64,000 nt of DNA from Streptomyces longhuiensis (GTDB lineage Bacteria > Actinomycetota > Actinomycetes > Streptomycetales > Streptomycetaceae), in NCBI RefSeq assembly GCF_020616555.1, contig NZ_CP085173.1, positions 3,049,501 through 3,113,500 on the forward strand, written 5' to 3'. The notes beneath the pieces are model-generated. The model did no database searches. It saw only the letters and a program-made list of their open reading frames with translations, and was not told the DNA's origin. This document shows, piece after piece, positions 8,526 to 17,507 of this stretch. How positions within the stretch are numbered: position 1 is the first letter of the stretch; the number at the start of each line of letters is the position of its first letter. The translations under genes and the position numbers were made by a program.

Positions 8526-9245
8526 TTACCCGAGCCTGGGTCGGACTCCGAGTACCGCCGTACCGACGCGCACATGTGTCGCTCCGGCCGCCACGGCCTG
8601 TTCGAGGTCCGCACTCATCCCTGCTGACACCATGTTCGCAGCCGGATGAGCCCGGCGCAGGTCAGTCGACAAATCCATCAGCCGCTCGAACGCGGCCTGT
8701 TGGCGGTCGGCGTAGGGACCGGTGAGTGGTGCGACCGTCATCAGACCGTCGAGGCGCAGACCGGGAGAGTCCGCCACAATTGCGGCCAACTCCTCAATTC
8801 CGCCCGGCCCTACGCCGCCGCGCTCGCCCCGCCCGTTCTCCCCCGCGTCGAGTGCGACCTGGATCAGGCAGCCGAGTTCACGCTCCGCGCGCACGGCCGC
8901 CGTCGACAGTGACGTGACGAGCTTCGACCGGTCGACCGACTGCACGACGTCGGCATAACCGACCACGGAGCGAACCTTGTTGGTCTGCAGCTGCCCGACA
9001 AAGTGCCACCGGAGCGGCAGATCCGCACATTCCGCAGCCTTGGGCGCCGCGTCCTGGTCGCGGTTCTCGGCGACATCGCGCACACCGAGTTCCGACAAGA
9101 TCCGCACATCGCTCGCGGGGTACGTCTTGGTGACCACGATCAGGGTCACTTCCTCGCGCTTACGGCCTGCGGCGACGCATGCCGAAGCGATGCGTTCCTC
9201 CACCTGTGCCAGATTTGCTGCGAGTTGAGCCTTACGGTCCGTCAT
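8526..9245 (-). CDS. ylmE: YggS/YlmE family pyridoxal-phosphate-binding protein
   Basis: A 239-residue single-domain TIM-barrel PLP-binding protein of the YggS (PLPBP) family, involved in vitamin B6 and amino acid homeostasis rather than in a known reaction. The PLP lysine is in TLIVVTKTYPASDV; further family motifs are DVAENRDQD, LRWHFVGQLQTNK and the phosphate-binding GMSADLEQAV region. In Streptomyces this gene (ylmE) sits beside ftsZ, and published mutant work links it and its neighbour ylmD to sporulation septation. It begins six bases after the ylmD stop. Confidence 0.95.
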   Translation of the reverse strand: MTDRKAQLAANLAQVEERIASACVAAGRKREEVTLIVVTKTYPASDVRILSELGVRDVAENRDQDAAPKAAECADLPLRWHFVGQLQTNKVRSVVGYADVVQSVDRSKLVTSLSTAAVRAERELGCLIQVALDAGENGRGERGGVGPGGIEELAAIVADSPGLRLDGLMTVAPLTGPYADRQQAAFERLMDLSTDLRRAHPAANMVSAGMSADLEQAVAAGATHVRVGTAVLGVRPRLG

Positions 9246-9251
9246 GTCCCA

Positions 9252-9983
9252 TCAGTCCAGCCAGACATAGCCAGCGAGCCGACCGGTGGTGCGGTCGCGG
9301 CGGTACGAGAAGTGGTCGTGCGACTCCAGGGTGCACACCGGCGACTGCTGCCGGTCACGCACCCCGAGCCGCTCCAGCTGTGCATGCACTCCGGCGGTCA
9401 CATCGACGGCAGGGGTGCCCCAGCTGGTTTCGGCGTACGCCGCGGGTTCCACGGCGGCCACCTCGGCGCGCATCCCGTCCGGGACTTCGTAGCACTTCCC
9501 GCAGACGGCGGGGCCGGTGCGGGCCACGATGCGGGCGGGTTCGGCGCCGAGCCCCACCATCGCCTCGACCGCCGCGGGGACGACTCCGGCGATCATGCCG
9601 GGGCGTCCGGCGTGAGCGGCGGCGGCGATTCCCGCGACGGGGTCGGCGAGCAGAACCGGTGTGCAGTCCGCGGTGAGCACCGCGAGAGCGAGTCCGCGCC
9701 GTGCGGTGACGATCGCGTCGACGGACGGGATGTCGGCGGCCGGACCCCAGGGCCCGTCGACCACCGCGACGTCCGGGCCGTGCACCTGGTTCATCCAGAC
9801 CACCTGCGCCGGGTCGAGGCCGAGCGACCGCGCCGCGCTGCTGCGGTTGGCGTGGACGGCGGCCGGGTCGTCGCCGACCGCGCCGCCGAGGTTGAGCTCC
9901 TCGTACGGAGCGGCGCTCACCCCGCCCCACCGGTCGGTGAAGGCGAAGTGGGCGCCGCTCACGTGGTCGCGCTGTCCTATCAC
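9252..9983 (-). CDS. ylmD: YlmD/YfiH laccase-domain protein (purine nucleoside phosphorylase type)
   Basis: A 243-residue protein of the laccase-domain family; homologues act on purine nucleosides at a His/Cys/His metal site. The ligand motifs are visible: WMNQVHGPD, VLTADCTPVLL and AAHAGRPGM, plus the C-terminal CTLESHDHFSYRRD. The first possible start is GTG 9983, which lies within a short tandem repeat and has poor ribosome-binding signal; GTG 9962 (seven codons in) has GGACA upstream and is an alternative. It is followed at once by ylmE and preceded by ftsZ, 35 bases apart. Confidence 0.93.
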   Translation of the reverse strand: MIGQRDHVSGAHFAFTDRWGGVSAAPYEELNLGGAVGDDPAAVHANRSSAARSLGLDPAQVVWMNQVHGPDVAVVDGPWGPAADIPSVDAIVTARRGLALAVLTADCTPVLLADPVAGIAAAAHAGRPGMIAGVVPAAVEAMVGLGAEPARIVARTGPAVCGKCYEVPDGMRAEVAAVEPAAYAETSWGTPAVDVTAGVHAQLERLGVRDRQQSPVCTLESHDHFSYRRDRTTGRLAGYVWLD

Positions 9984-10029
9984 TTCAGGAGGTCACTTCT
10001 GCAGGTCACTTGTGCCGGTCACTTCAGGA
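9978..10029. repeat. Four-copy 13-bp tandem repeat across the ftsZ/ylmD junction
   Basis: On the plus strand the units are TATCACTTCAGGA (9978-9990), GGTCACTTCTGCA (9991-10003), GGTCACTTGTGCC (10004-10016) and GGTCACTTCAGGA (10017-10029). Read on the coding strand each carries AAGTGA. In the first coding-strand unit this supplies the ftsZ stop codon, and in the last it supplies the GTG start of ylmD. The repeat therefore looks like an expansion of the ftsZ 3' end. Confidence 0.85.
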
Positions 10030-11230
10030 AGTCCGGCACGTCCAGCTCCTCGGCCTGGCTGTCCTGGTAGGGACGGGCCGGCGGAACCTGCGGCGCGGCG
10101 ACCGGGGCGGACGGCACCTCGTTCGCCGGGGTGACCTCGACGGGCTCCGGAACCTTCGGTTCGTCGCGCGGGGTGACGCTGCCGAGGCTGCCGAAGGACG
10201 GACGGGCCTCGGCGGCTCGCGGCGCCGGCTCCTCGCGCTTGGCGGACGCGCTGCCGATCACGTTGTCCCGCTTGGACGGCGGCTGTCCGCCGTCGAAGCC
10301 GGCCGCGATGACGGTGACCCGCACCTCGTCACCCAGGGCGTCGTCGATGACGGCACCGAAGATGATGTTGGCCTCGGGGTGCGCGGCCTCACTGACCAGC
10401 TGCGCCGCCTCGTTGATCTCGAAGAGACCGAGGTCGGAGCCGCCGGAGATGGAGAGCAGCACACCGCGTGCGCCGTCGATGGAGGCCTCGAGGAGCGGCG
10501 AGGAGATCGCCATCTCCGCGGCGGCCACCGCGCGGTCGTCGCCGCGGGCCGAGCCGATGCCCATGAGCGCCGAACCGGCCTCGGACATGACCGACTTGAC
10601 GTCGGCGAAGTCGAGGTTGATCAGGCCGGGCGTGGTGATCAGGTCGGTGATGCCCTGGACACCGGACAGGAGGACCTGGTCGGCCGACTTGAAGGCGTCG
10701 AGGACGGAGACCTGCCGGTCCGAGATGGACAGGAGACGGTCGTTGGGGATGACGATGAGGGTGTCGACCTCTTCGCGGAGCTCGGCGATGCCGTCCTCCG
10801 CCTGGTTCGCGCGACGCCGGCCCTCGAAGGTGAACGGCCGGGTGACCACACCGATCGTCAGGGCGCCCAGCGAGCGTGCGATGTTGGCGACGACAGGTGC
10901 GCCGCCGGTGCCGGTGCCACCGCCTTCGCCGGCGGTGACGAAGACCATGTCGGCCCCCTTGAGGACCTCCTCGATCTCCTCGCGGTGATCCTCGGCCGCC
11001 TTGCGTCCGACGGCCGGATTGGCTCCGGCGCCGAGTCCGCGGGTGAGTTCACGGCCGACGTCGAGCTTGACGTCCGCGTCGCTCATCAACAGGGCTTGCG
11101 CGTCGGTGTTGATGGCGATGAACTCGACGCCCTTGAGACCGACCTCGATCATCCGGTTGATGGCATTGACACCACCGCCGCCGACACCGATGACTTTGAT
11201 GACTGCGAGGTAGTTCTGCGGTGCTGCCAC
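10019..11230 (-). CDS. ftsZ: Cell division GTPase FtsZ
   Basis: Tubulin-like GTPase that forms the Z ring or ladders at sporulation septa. The 403-residue protein has the T4 signature [12 protein letters not shown] (around residue 100), the T1 loop [13 protein letters not shown], and the T7 synergy loop region NLDFADVKS with its catalytic acidic residue. A flexible Pro/Glu/Ala-rich linker of about 70 residues follows, and the protein-binding tail is DVPDFLK. Start GTG 11230 has GAGAGG about nine bases upstream. The 285-base gap before it holds its own promoters, as expected for developmental control. Confidence 0.99.
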   Translation of the reverse strand: MAAPQNYLAVIKVIGVGGGGVNAINRMIEVGLKGVEFIAINTDAQALLMSDADVKLDVGRELTRGLGAGANPAVGRKAAEDHREEIEEVLKGADMVFVTAGEGGGTGTGGAPVVANIARSLGALTIGVVTRPFTFEGRRRANQAEDGIAELREEVDTLIVIPNDRLLSISDRQVSVLDAFKSADQVLLSGVQGITDLITTPGLINLDFADVKSVMSEAGSALMGIGSARGDDRAVAAAEMAISSPLLEASIDGARGVLLSISGGSDLGLFEINEAAQLVSEAAHPEANIIFGAVIDDALGDEVRVTVIAAGFDGGQPPSKRDNVIGSASAKREEPAPRAAEARPSFGSLGSVTPRDEPKVPEPVEVTPANEVPSAPVAAPQVPPARPYQDSQAEELDVPDFLK

Positions 11231-11334
11231 GTCGAAGGCCTCTCGCCTCGAGTTACGTGTCGCCGCCTCGCATTGGTACGTTGCGACGACTGATGCCGAA
11301 TTGGGGCGGCCCGGACTACTTGTCTGCCGACCCG

Positions 11335-11399
11335 AACCCTAACGCTGAAGTTTAGGGTTACCAGTGTGTCTGTTCCCTGGACTCTTCCGAACAGGACAC
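11335..11399 (-). promoter_or_regulatory. Putative regulatory sites upstream of ftsZ
   Basis: A perfect 8-base inverted repeat (AACCCTAA 11335-11342, TTAGGGTT 11352-11359) lies about 105 bases before the ftsZ start. Two GACAC pentamers occur close by, at 11366-11370 (minus strand) and 11395-11399 (plus strand). GACAC is the core of WhiA sites, and ftsZ is a known WhiA/WhiB target in Streptomyces. Assignment of these particular sites is inference. The rest of 11231-11515 is relatively A/T-rich for this genome but I could not place a promoter with confidence. Confidence 0.4.
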
Positions 11400-11515
11400 T
11401 AAGTCGACAAGTGGCGCACGTTCAACGAACACGCCGAACCTCCCGTTTTTCTTTTCACCCTATGTGATCAGCCGTAGCAGTGCCCAACCAGGGTGCTGGC
11501 CTGCGCTGATGTGCG

Positions 11516-12364
11516 TCAACTCCCCGATGACGCAGGGGCGGTGGGGACACTGACGTCGAAGTGCCGCGCCTTCGGGGCGGCTTTCATGAGGGCGGTGAGG
11601 GTGGTCGCCTTGGTGTCGCCCTTCTCACCACTTCCCCATGCGACGGTGCGGCCGCCACTCAGCGCCAGGGACACGTCGTCGTACGAACGGACCCTGACCG
11701 TGCGGGTGTCACGGGCCACGGCCGGGGGCAGATCACCCGCGACGCGGACCGCCTCGCGCACCAGACGGTCGGGGCCGAAGCGCCGAAGGCTTGCGGCGGC
11801 GCCCGTCTGATCCGGCGTCAATTCCAGTCGGGGAACGCCGCGAGGGGCCTTCTGCACGGTCGCGAAACGGACACCCTTGGCGTCAATTTCGACGAACTTG
11901 CCCGCGTTGGAGCCACCTTCGCGATTTTCGCCGTTTTTACCGTTTGCGCCGCTTTCGACAATCAGGGCCGGCTTGCGTTCGGTCACTTTCAATCCGATTC
12001 CGTGCGGCCAGGAACGCACGACCTCGACCGAGTCGATCCGGGGCAATTTCCGGCGAAGACGGTCCTCAATGTCGCCCGTGTCGACGGAAATCAGCGGGGC
12101 GCCGACCGGAACGGCGGCGGCCGCGCGCACTTGAGCGGGCGTCAGGACCCCGGTCCCCGAGGTCGTGACACGCTCCACCCTCAGCCACTGAGAGCCGTAC
12201 AGGAGCCAGATGGTGGCGGCGCCGAGCAGGAGGGCGACCCCGGTCACGATCACGACGCGCGGGCGCGGCAGGCGCATGCGCAGGCGGCGGCCACGCGGGG
12301 GCCGGGGCGGGCCGGACTTCGGCTTGTGCCGCTCGCCGCGGTCTGCGGTCGTCGGTCCGGCCAC
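11516..12364 (-). CDS. ftsQ: Cell division protein FtsQ (DivIB)
   Basis: Bitopic divisome protein that links FtsL and the septal synthase. The 282-residue protein has a short basic cytoplasmic tail, one transmembrane segment (VVIVTGVALLLGAATIWLLY), an extracytoplasmic POTRA domain (WLRVERVTTSGTGVLTPAQV to the VTERKPALIV strand) and the beta domain. An unusual Asn/Gly/Glu insert (SGANGKNGENREGGSNAGK) interrupts the beta domain. GTG 12364 (protein MAGPTT) is chosen over GTG 12370 because GGGAG is five bases upstream of it. A 141-base gap separates it from murG. Confidence 0.95.
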   Translation of the reverse strand: MAGPTTADRGERHKPKSGPPRPPRGRRLRMRLPRPRVVIVTGVALLLGAATIWLLYGSQWLRVERVTTSGTGVLTPAQVRAAAAVPVGAPLISVDTGDIEDRLRRKLPRIDSVEVVRSWPHGIGLKVTERKPALIVESGANGKNGENREGGSNAGKFVEIDAKGVRFATVQKAPRGVPRLELTPDQTGAAASLRRFGPDRLVREAVRVAGDLPPAVARDTRTVRVRSYDDVSLALSGGRTVAWGSGEKGDTKATTLTALMKAAPKARHFDVSVPTAPASSGS

Positions 12365-12505
12365 GCGCACTCCCTGTCCTGGCTCGGTTCACCTCAGGGG
12401 CGCCTCGGCCGGTGTCGGGGCCCGAGCGTGCTCAGCCCTTCGGACCTCCGCGCGCTCGACCTCCCGGCACCGGCACGCCCCTTCGCCGCACCCGCCGGTG
12501 TGTTG

Positions 12506-13597
12506 TTAGCGGTGGCGTGAGGCGATCGCCTCGCGCACCATGCCGACGAGCAGCTCGTCGGCGTCCCGGCGGCCGAACTCGGAGGCGGCGCGGGACATCT
12601 CGTACAGCCGGTGCGGGTCGCCGAGCACGGGCAGGACGTTGCCCATGATCCACTCGGGCGTCAGCTCCGCGTCGTCGACCAGCAGTCCGCCGCCGGCCTT
12701 GACCACCGGCTGGGCGTTGAGCCGCTGTTCGCCGTTGCCGATGGGCAGCGGGACGTAGGCGGCGGGGAGCCCGACGGCGGAGAGTTCGGCGACGGTCATC
12801 GCGCCCGCGCGGCAGAGCATCATGTCGGCCGCGGCGTACGCGAGGTCCATCCGGTCCACGTACGGTACCGGGATGTACGGGGGCATCCCCGGCATCTGCT
12901 GGACGTGCGGCAGTTCGTTCTTGGGGCCGACGACGTGCAGGATCTGGATCCCGGACTGCTGGAGCAGCGGAGCGACCCGCTGGACGACCTCGTTGAGGCG
13001 GCGGGCGCCCTGGGAACCGCCGGAGACGAGCAGCGTCGGAAGGTTCGGGTCCAGGCCGAAGGCGGCGCGCGCCTCGGGCCGTACACGTGCCCGGTCGAGC
13101 GTGGCGATGGTGCGGCGCAGCGGGATACCCACGTAACGGGCGCCGCGCAGCTTGCTGTCGGGCGTGGAGACCGCGACGCCCGCGGCGTAGCGCGAACCGA
13201 TCTTGTTGGCGAGTCCGGGGCGGGCGTTGGCCTCGTGGACGACGATCGGCACACCGAGGCGCTTGGCCGCGAGGTAACCGGGCAGGGCGACATAGCCGCC
13301 GAAGCCGACGACGCAGTCCGCCTTGGTGCGCTCCAGGATCTGCTCGGCCGCCTTGATGGTGCCGCGCAGCCGGCCCGGGACGGTGATCAGTTCAGGGGTT
13401 GGCTTGCGCGGCAGCGGTACGGCGGGGATCAGCGCGAGTTCGTATCCGCGCTCGGGTACGAGCCGCGTCTCGAGCCCCTTCTCCGTACCGAGGGCCGTGA
13501 TGCCCACGGTCGGGTCCTGCCTGCGCAGGGCGTCCGCGAGGGCGAGCGCGGGCTCGATGTGGCCGGCGGTCCCCCCGCCGGCGAGTACGACATGCAC
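12506..13597 (-). CDS. murG: UDP-GlcNAc:lipid I N-acetylglucosamine transferase MurG
   Basis: GT28 enzyme that adds GlcNAc to lipid I to make lipid II at the inner membrane face. The 363-residue protein has the N-terminal glycine loop GGGTAGHIEPALA, the second loop LLVSGGSQGARRLNE, and the donor-binding stretch CRAGAMTVAELSAVGLPA. GTG 13597 starts six bases after the ftsW stop, so translational coupling is likely. Length and motifs are typical. In Streptomyces murC does not follow, unlike in mycobacteria. Confidence 0.98.
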   Translation of the reverse strand: MHVVLAGGGTAGHIEPALALADALRRQDPTVGITALGTEKGLETRLVPERGYELALIPAVPLPRKPTPELITVPGRLRGTIKAAEQILERTKADCVVGFGGYVALPGYLAAKRLGVPIVVHEANARPGLANKIGSRYAAGVAVSTPDSKLRGARYVGIPLRRTIATLDRARVRPEARAAFGLDPNLPTLLVSGGSQGARRLNEVVQRVAPLLQQSGIQILHVVGPKNELPHVQQMPGMPPYIPVPYVDRMDLAYAAADMMLCRAGAMTVAELSAVGLPAAYVPLPIGNGEQRLNAQPVVKAGGGLLVDDAELTPEWIMGNVLPVLGDPHRLYEMSRAASEFGRRDADELLVGMVREAIASRHR

Positions 13598-13603
13598 CGA
13601 AAT

Positions 13604-14917
13604 TCACCGCTCTCCGGACGTACGCGCCGTGGCGCGCCGTCGCATCGTGTTCCATCTCATCCGAGGCTGCCGCATGGCCAGGGCCGCCCGCGCCGCGGGT
13701 TCGTCCCGCGCGAACGCGATCAGAAGCCCTACGGCGAACATGGTCGGCAGCAACGCTGACCCCCCGTACGAGAACAGCGGGAGCGGGACACCGGCGATCG
13801 GCAGGAGACCGAGCACCGCACCGAGGTTGACCACGGCCTGGGCCGTGATCCAGGTGGTCACGCCACCCGCGGCGTACCTCACGAAGGGGTCCTCCGTGCG
13901 TCCGGCCACGCGGATACCCGCATAGCCTAGAGCCGCGTACAGGGCGAGCACCGACAGCGTCCCCGCAAGGCCCAGTTCCTCACCGGTGATGGCGAAGATG
14001 AAGTCGGTGTGCGCTTCGGGGAGTTGGCCCCATTTTTCCACACTCGCCCCGAGTCCGGATCCGAAGAATCCGCCCGAGGCCAGGGCGTAGATGCCGTGCA
14101 GTCCCTGCCAGCAGATGTCGTCGGGGCCCGAGTCGGTGGAGCCGAGGCAGGACAGGCGTGCCATGCGGTTGGGGCTGGTCTTGATGAGGAAGACGCCGAT
14201 GGCGGCCGCGACGGAGAGCACGCCGACGAACAGGCGGGTGGGCGCCCCGGCCAGCCAGAGCAGGCCGAAGAGGATGGCGGTGAGCAGGATCGCCGTGCCC
14301 ATGTCGCCGCCGAGCATGATCAGTCCGAGCAGCAGGAAGGCCACCGGGACGAGCGGCACCAGCATGTGTTTCCACTGGGTCAGCAGCCGTTTGTCGTGCT
14401 TGCGTGCCATGAGGTCGGCGCCCCACAGGACGAGGGCCAGCTTCCCGAACTCGCTGGGCTGGAGCATGAAGGGGCCGCCCAGCGAGATCCAGTTCTGGTT
14501 GCCCCCGATGGAGACTCCTATCCCCGGCACCTGCACGAGGACCATCAGGAAGACGCTGACGGCGAGCAGCGGGTAGGCCAGCGCGCGGTGCAGCTTCACC
14601 GGCATCCGCATGGCCGCGCACAGGAGGGCTCCGCCGATCACCGCCGCGAGGAACTGCTTGCGGAAGTAGTACGAGCTGGGCAGCCCGTTCTGCAGCGCCG
14701 TGATCATCGAGGCCGAGTAGACCATCACCAGGCCGAGCACGGTGATCAGGAGGCTGGAGCCGAGGATGAGGTAGTACGCGGTGAGAGGACGGTCCCAGGC
14801 GCGGCGGGCCTGGGTGTAGAGGCGTCGTACGGGGCTGACGCGGGCCGGCCTGGCCGCTTTCTTCGGGGGACGCGCCGCCGGGGGCCGCCGGGCCGCCCGT
14901 GCGCTGCTGCCGGGCAT
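13604..14917 (-). CDS. ftsW: Septal peptidoglycan glycosyltransferase FtsW
   Basis: SEDS-family polytopic protein that polymerises lipid II at the septum with FtsI. The 437-residue protein has a basic Pro/Ala-rich cytoplasmic N-terminus and about ten transmembrane segments. It also has the SEDS motifs QPSEFGKLALVLW, GGDMGTAILL, EAHTDFIFAITGEELG (carrying the catalytic Asp/Glu region) and PLFSYGGSALL. A Cys-containing loop (LSCLGSTDSGPDDICWQ) faces outward. It follows murD by 86 bases and abuts murG. Confidence 0.98.
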   Translation of the reverse strand: MPGSSARAARRPPAARPPKKAARPARVSPVRRLYTQARRAWDRPLTAYYLILGSSLLITVLGLVMVYSASMITALQNGLPSSYYFRKQFLAAVIGGALLCAAMRMPVKLHRALAYPLLAVSVFLMVLVQVPGIGVSIGGNQNWISLGGPFMLQPSEFGKLALVLWGADLMARKHDKRLLTQWKHMLVPLVPVAFLLLGLIMLGGDMGTAILLTAILFGLLWLAGAPTRLFVGVLSVAAAIGVFLIKTSPNRMARLSCLGSTDSGPDDICWQGLHGIYALASGGFFGSGLGASVEKWGQLPEAHTDFIFAITGEELGLAGTLSVLALYAALGYAGIRVAGRTEDPFVRYAAGGVTTWITAQAVVNLGAVLGLLPIAGVPLPLFSYGGSALLPTMFAVGLLIAFARDEPAARAALAMRQPRMRWNTMRRRATARTSGER

Positions 14918-15003
14918 CAGCGCACCCCACCGCTGTACGACGATGACGCTGCCACGATCCCCTCCCGAGGGTGCCCGGCGTCACCGGGCACCCGAAGGCC
15001 CCG

Positions 15004-16452
15004 TCAGACGCTCGTGGAGCCGAGTTCGCGGACCGCTTCCGCGAACGCGTCGCCACGCTTGTTGTAGTTGGTGAACATGTCCATCGACGCACAGGCCGGG
15101 GCCATCAGCACGGTGTCCCCCGGCCGGGCGAGCCGCGCGGCCTCCTGGACCGCCTGCGACATCGCCCCAGTGTCGGTCCGGTCGAGGTCGACCACCGGGA
15201 CGTCAGGGGCGTGTCGCGCGAGGGCTTCCCGGATCAGCGCGCGGTCCTGGCCGAACAGGACGACCCCGCGCAGCCGCTCGGCCGACTTGGTGACGAGCTC
15301 GTCGAAGACCGCGCCCTTGGCGAGCCCGCCGGCGATCCACACGATCGACTCGTAGGCGGCCAAGGAGGCTTCCGCGGCATGGGTGTTGGTCGCCTTGGAG
15401 TCGTCGACGTACGCGACCTCGTCGACGTCGGCGACGTGCGCGATGCGGTGCGCGTCGGGTGTGAAGGCGCGCAGTCCGTCGCGTACGGCGGCGGGCTCGA
15501 CGCCGAAGGCGCGTGCGAGGGCGGCGGCCGCGAGGGCGTTGGCGATGTTGTGCGGGGCGGGCGGGTTGACGTCCGCGACCTCGGCGAGCTCCTGGGCGTT
15601 CTTGTGCCGGTTGTCGACGAAGGCACGGTCGACCAGGATGCCGTCCACGACGCCCAGTTGGGAGGGGCCAGGCGTGCCGAGGGTGAAGCCGATCGCGCGG
15701 CAGCCCTCCTCGACGTCGGCCTCGCGGACCAGGTCCTCGGTCGACGGCTTGTCGGTGGCATCGGCGTTGTAGACGCAGGCGACCTGATTGCCCTCGTAGA
15801 TACGGCCCTTGTCGGCGGCGTACGCCTCCATGGAGCCGTGCCAGTCGAGGTGGTCGGGCGCGAGGTTGAGGACCGCCGCGGAGTGGGCGCGCAGCGAGGG
15901 CGCCCAGTGCAGCTGGTACGAGGAGAGCTCGACGGCGAACACGTCGTACGCGTCGTCGCCTTCGAGTACGACGTCGATGATCGGCGTACCGATGTTGCCG
16001 ACGGCCGCCGTGCGCAGGCCCGCCGCCTCCAGGATCGACGCGAGCATCTGCGTGGTGGTGGTCTTGCCGTTGGTGCCCGTGATGGCGAGCCAGGGGGCGG
16101 CGCCGGGGCCACGCAGGAGCCAGGCGATCTCCACGTCCCCGACGACATCCACGCCCGCCTCGGCCGCCGCCGCGAAGAGCGGGGACGAGGGCTTCCAGCC
16201 CGGTGACGTGACGACGAGTTCGGTGCCTTCGGGGAGCGTCTCGGCGTCCCCGAGGCGGGCCGCGACGCCGAGCTGCGCGAGCTCGGCCGACCTGGCGCGG
16301 TGCGTCTCGCTGTCGCCGCCGTCCACGACCGTGACCGACGCGCCGAGGCCGGCCAGGGCGCGGGCGGCACTGATGCCGCTCACGCCGAGACCGGCGACGG
16401 TGACTCGCTTGTTCTGCCAGTCGGACGCAGTGGTCACTTGTCGGCTGCCCAT
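15004..16452 (-). CDS. murD: UDP-N-acetylmuramoyl-L-alanine:D-glutamate ligase MurD
   Basis: Cytoplasmic Mur ligase adding D-Glu to UDP-MurNAc-L-Ala. The 482-residue protein has the N-terminal Rossmann domain ([18 protein letters not shown]), the ATP loop [15 protein letters not shown], the metal-binding [12 protein letters not shown], and the C-terminal domain with [13 protein letters not shown] 16452 matches the usual Streptomyces start. GTG 16437, whose last bases overlap the mraY stop as GTGA, is a credible alternative. Either way the gene overlaps mraY, indicating coupling. Confidence 0.97.
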   Translation of the reverse strand: MGSRQVTTASDWQNKRVTVAGLGVSGISAARALAGLGASVTVVDGGDSETHRARSAELAQLGVAARLGDAETLPEGTELVVTSPGWKPSSPLFAAAAEAGVDVVGDVEIAWLLRGPGAAPWLAITGTNGKTTTTQMLASILEAAGLRTAAVGNIGTPIIDVVLEGDDAYDVFAVELSSYQLHWAPSLRAHSAAVLNLAPDHLDWHGSMEAYAADKGRIYEGNQVACVYNADATDKPSTEDLVREADVEEGCRAIGFTLGTPGPSQLGVVDGILVDRAFVDNRHKNAQELAEVADVNPPAPHNIANALAAAALARAFGVEPAAVRDGLRAFTPDAHRIAHVADVDEVAYVDDSKATNTHAAEASLAAYESIVWIAGGLAKGAVFDELVTKSAERLRGVVLFGQDRALIREALARHAPDVPVVDLDRTDTGAMSQAVQEAARLARPGDTVLMAPACASMDMFTNYNKRGDAFAEAVRELGSTSV

Positions 16453-17507
16453 CCCGCGTAGAAGAGGCCGAGTCCGACGATCACGCACATGCCCTGGATG
16501 ATCCAGAAGCGGACCACCACAAGGACTTCGGACCAGCCCTTGAGTTCGAAGTGGTGTTGCAGTGGCGCCATGCGGAAGACGCGCTTGCCGGTGAGCCGGA
16601 AGGAGCCGACCTGGATGACCACGGACATGGTGATCAGGACGAAGAGGCCGCCGAGCAGGGCGAGCAGGAACTCCGTGCGGGAGCAGATGGCCAGACCCGC
16701 GAGGGCGCCGCCGAGTGCGAGGGAGCCGGTGTCACCCATGAAGATCTTCGCGGGCGAGGTGTTCCACCACAGGAAGCCGAAGCAGGCGCCCATCAGGGCC
16801 GATGCGACGACCGCCAGGTCGAGTGGGTCTCTGACCTCGAAACAGGCGGCGGGGTTGGTGAGGGTCTGCGCGTTGGCGCAGGACTCCTGGAACTGCCAGA
16901 CACCGATGAAGGTGTACGCGCCGAAGACCATCACGGAGGCGCCGGTGGCGAGGCCGTCGAGGCCGTCCGTGAGGTTCACGCCGTTGGACATCGCGAGGAT
17001 CATGAACAGCGCCCAGACCACGAACAGGACCGGGCCGATCGTCCAGCCGAAGTCCTGCACGAAGGAGAGCTTCGTGGAGGCCGGGGTGTTGCCGCGGTTG
17101 TCGGCGAACTGGAGCGAGAGCACCGCGAAGGCGATGCCGACGGTCAGCTGTCCGGCCATCTTCGCCTTGGCCCGCAGGCCGAGCGAGCGGCGCTTGACGA
17201 TCTTGATGTAGTCGTCGAGGAAGCCGACCAGGCCCATGCCGCCCATCAGGCCGAGCACCAGCAGACCCGACAGGGTCGGCGCGGCACCGGTGATGATCTT
17301 GCTCATGAAGTACGCGATGAACGTCGCCAGGATGAAGGCGATACCACCCATCGTCGGCGTACCGCGCTTGGCGTGGTGCTCGCGCGGGCCGTCGTCACGG
17401 ATGTACTGGCCATAGCCCTTGCGCGCAAGGAGCTTGATCAGCAGGGGCGTCCCGATCAGGGTCAGGAAGAGCCCGATCACACCCGCGAAGAGGATCTGCT
17501 TCATCAT
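16434..17507 (-). CDS. mraY: Phospho-MurNAc-pentapeptide translocase MraY
   Basis: Integral membrane transferase that makes lipid I from undecaprenyl phosphate and UDP-MurNAc-pentapeptide. The 357-residue protein has ten predicted membrane spans. Active-site motifs are visible: GFLDDYIKI (Asp-Asp), [12 protein letters not shown], and [12 protein letters not shown], with the conserved [13 protein letters not shown] histidine loop near the end. ATG 17507 overlaps the murF stop by four bases (ATGA), a coupling arrangement typical for this cluster. Confidence 0.98.
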   Translation of the reverse strand: MMKQILFAGVIGLFLTLIGTPLLIKLLARKGYGQYIRDDGPREHHAKRGTPTMGGIAFILATFIAYFMSKIITGAAPTLSGLLVLGLMGGMGLVGFLDDYIKIVKRRSLGLRAKAKMAGQLTVGIAFAVLSLQFADNRGNTPASTKLSFVQDFGWTIGPVLFVVWALFMILAMSNGVNLTDGLDGLATGASVMVFGAYTFIGVWQFQESCANAQTLTNPAACFEVRDPLDLAVVASALMGACFGFLWWNTSPAKIFMGDTGSLALGGALAGLAICSRTEFLLALLGGLFVLITMSVVIQVGSFRLTGKRVFRMAPLQHHFELKGWSEVLVVVRFWIIQGMCVIVGLGLFYAGWAADK

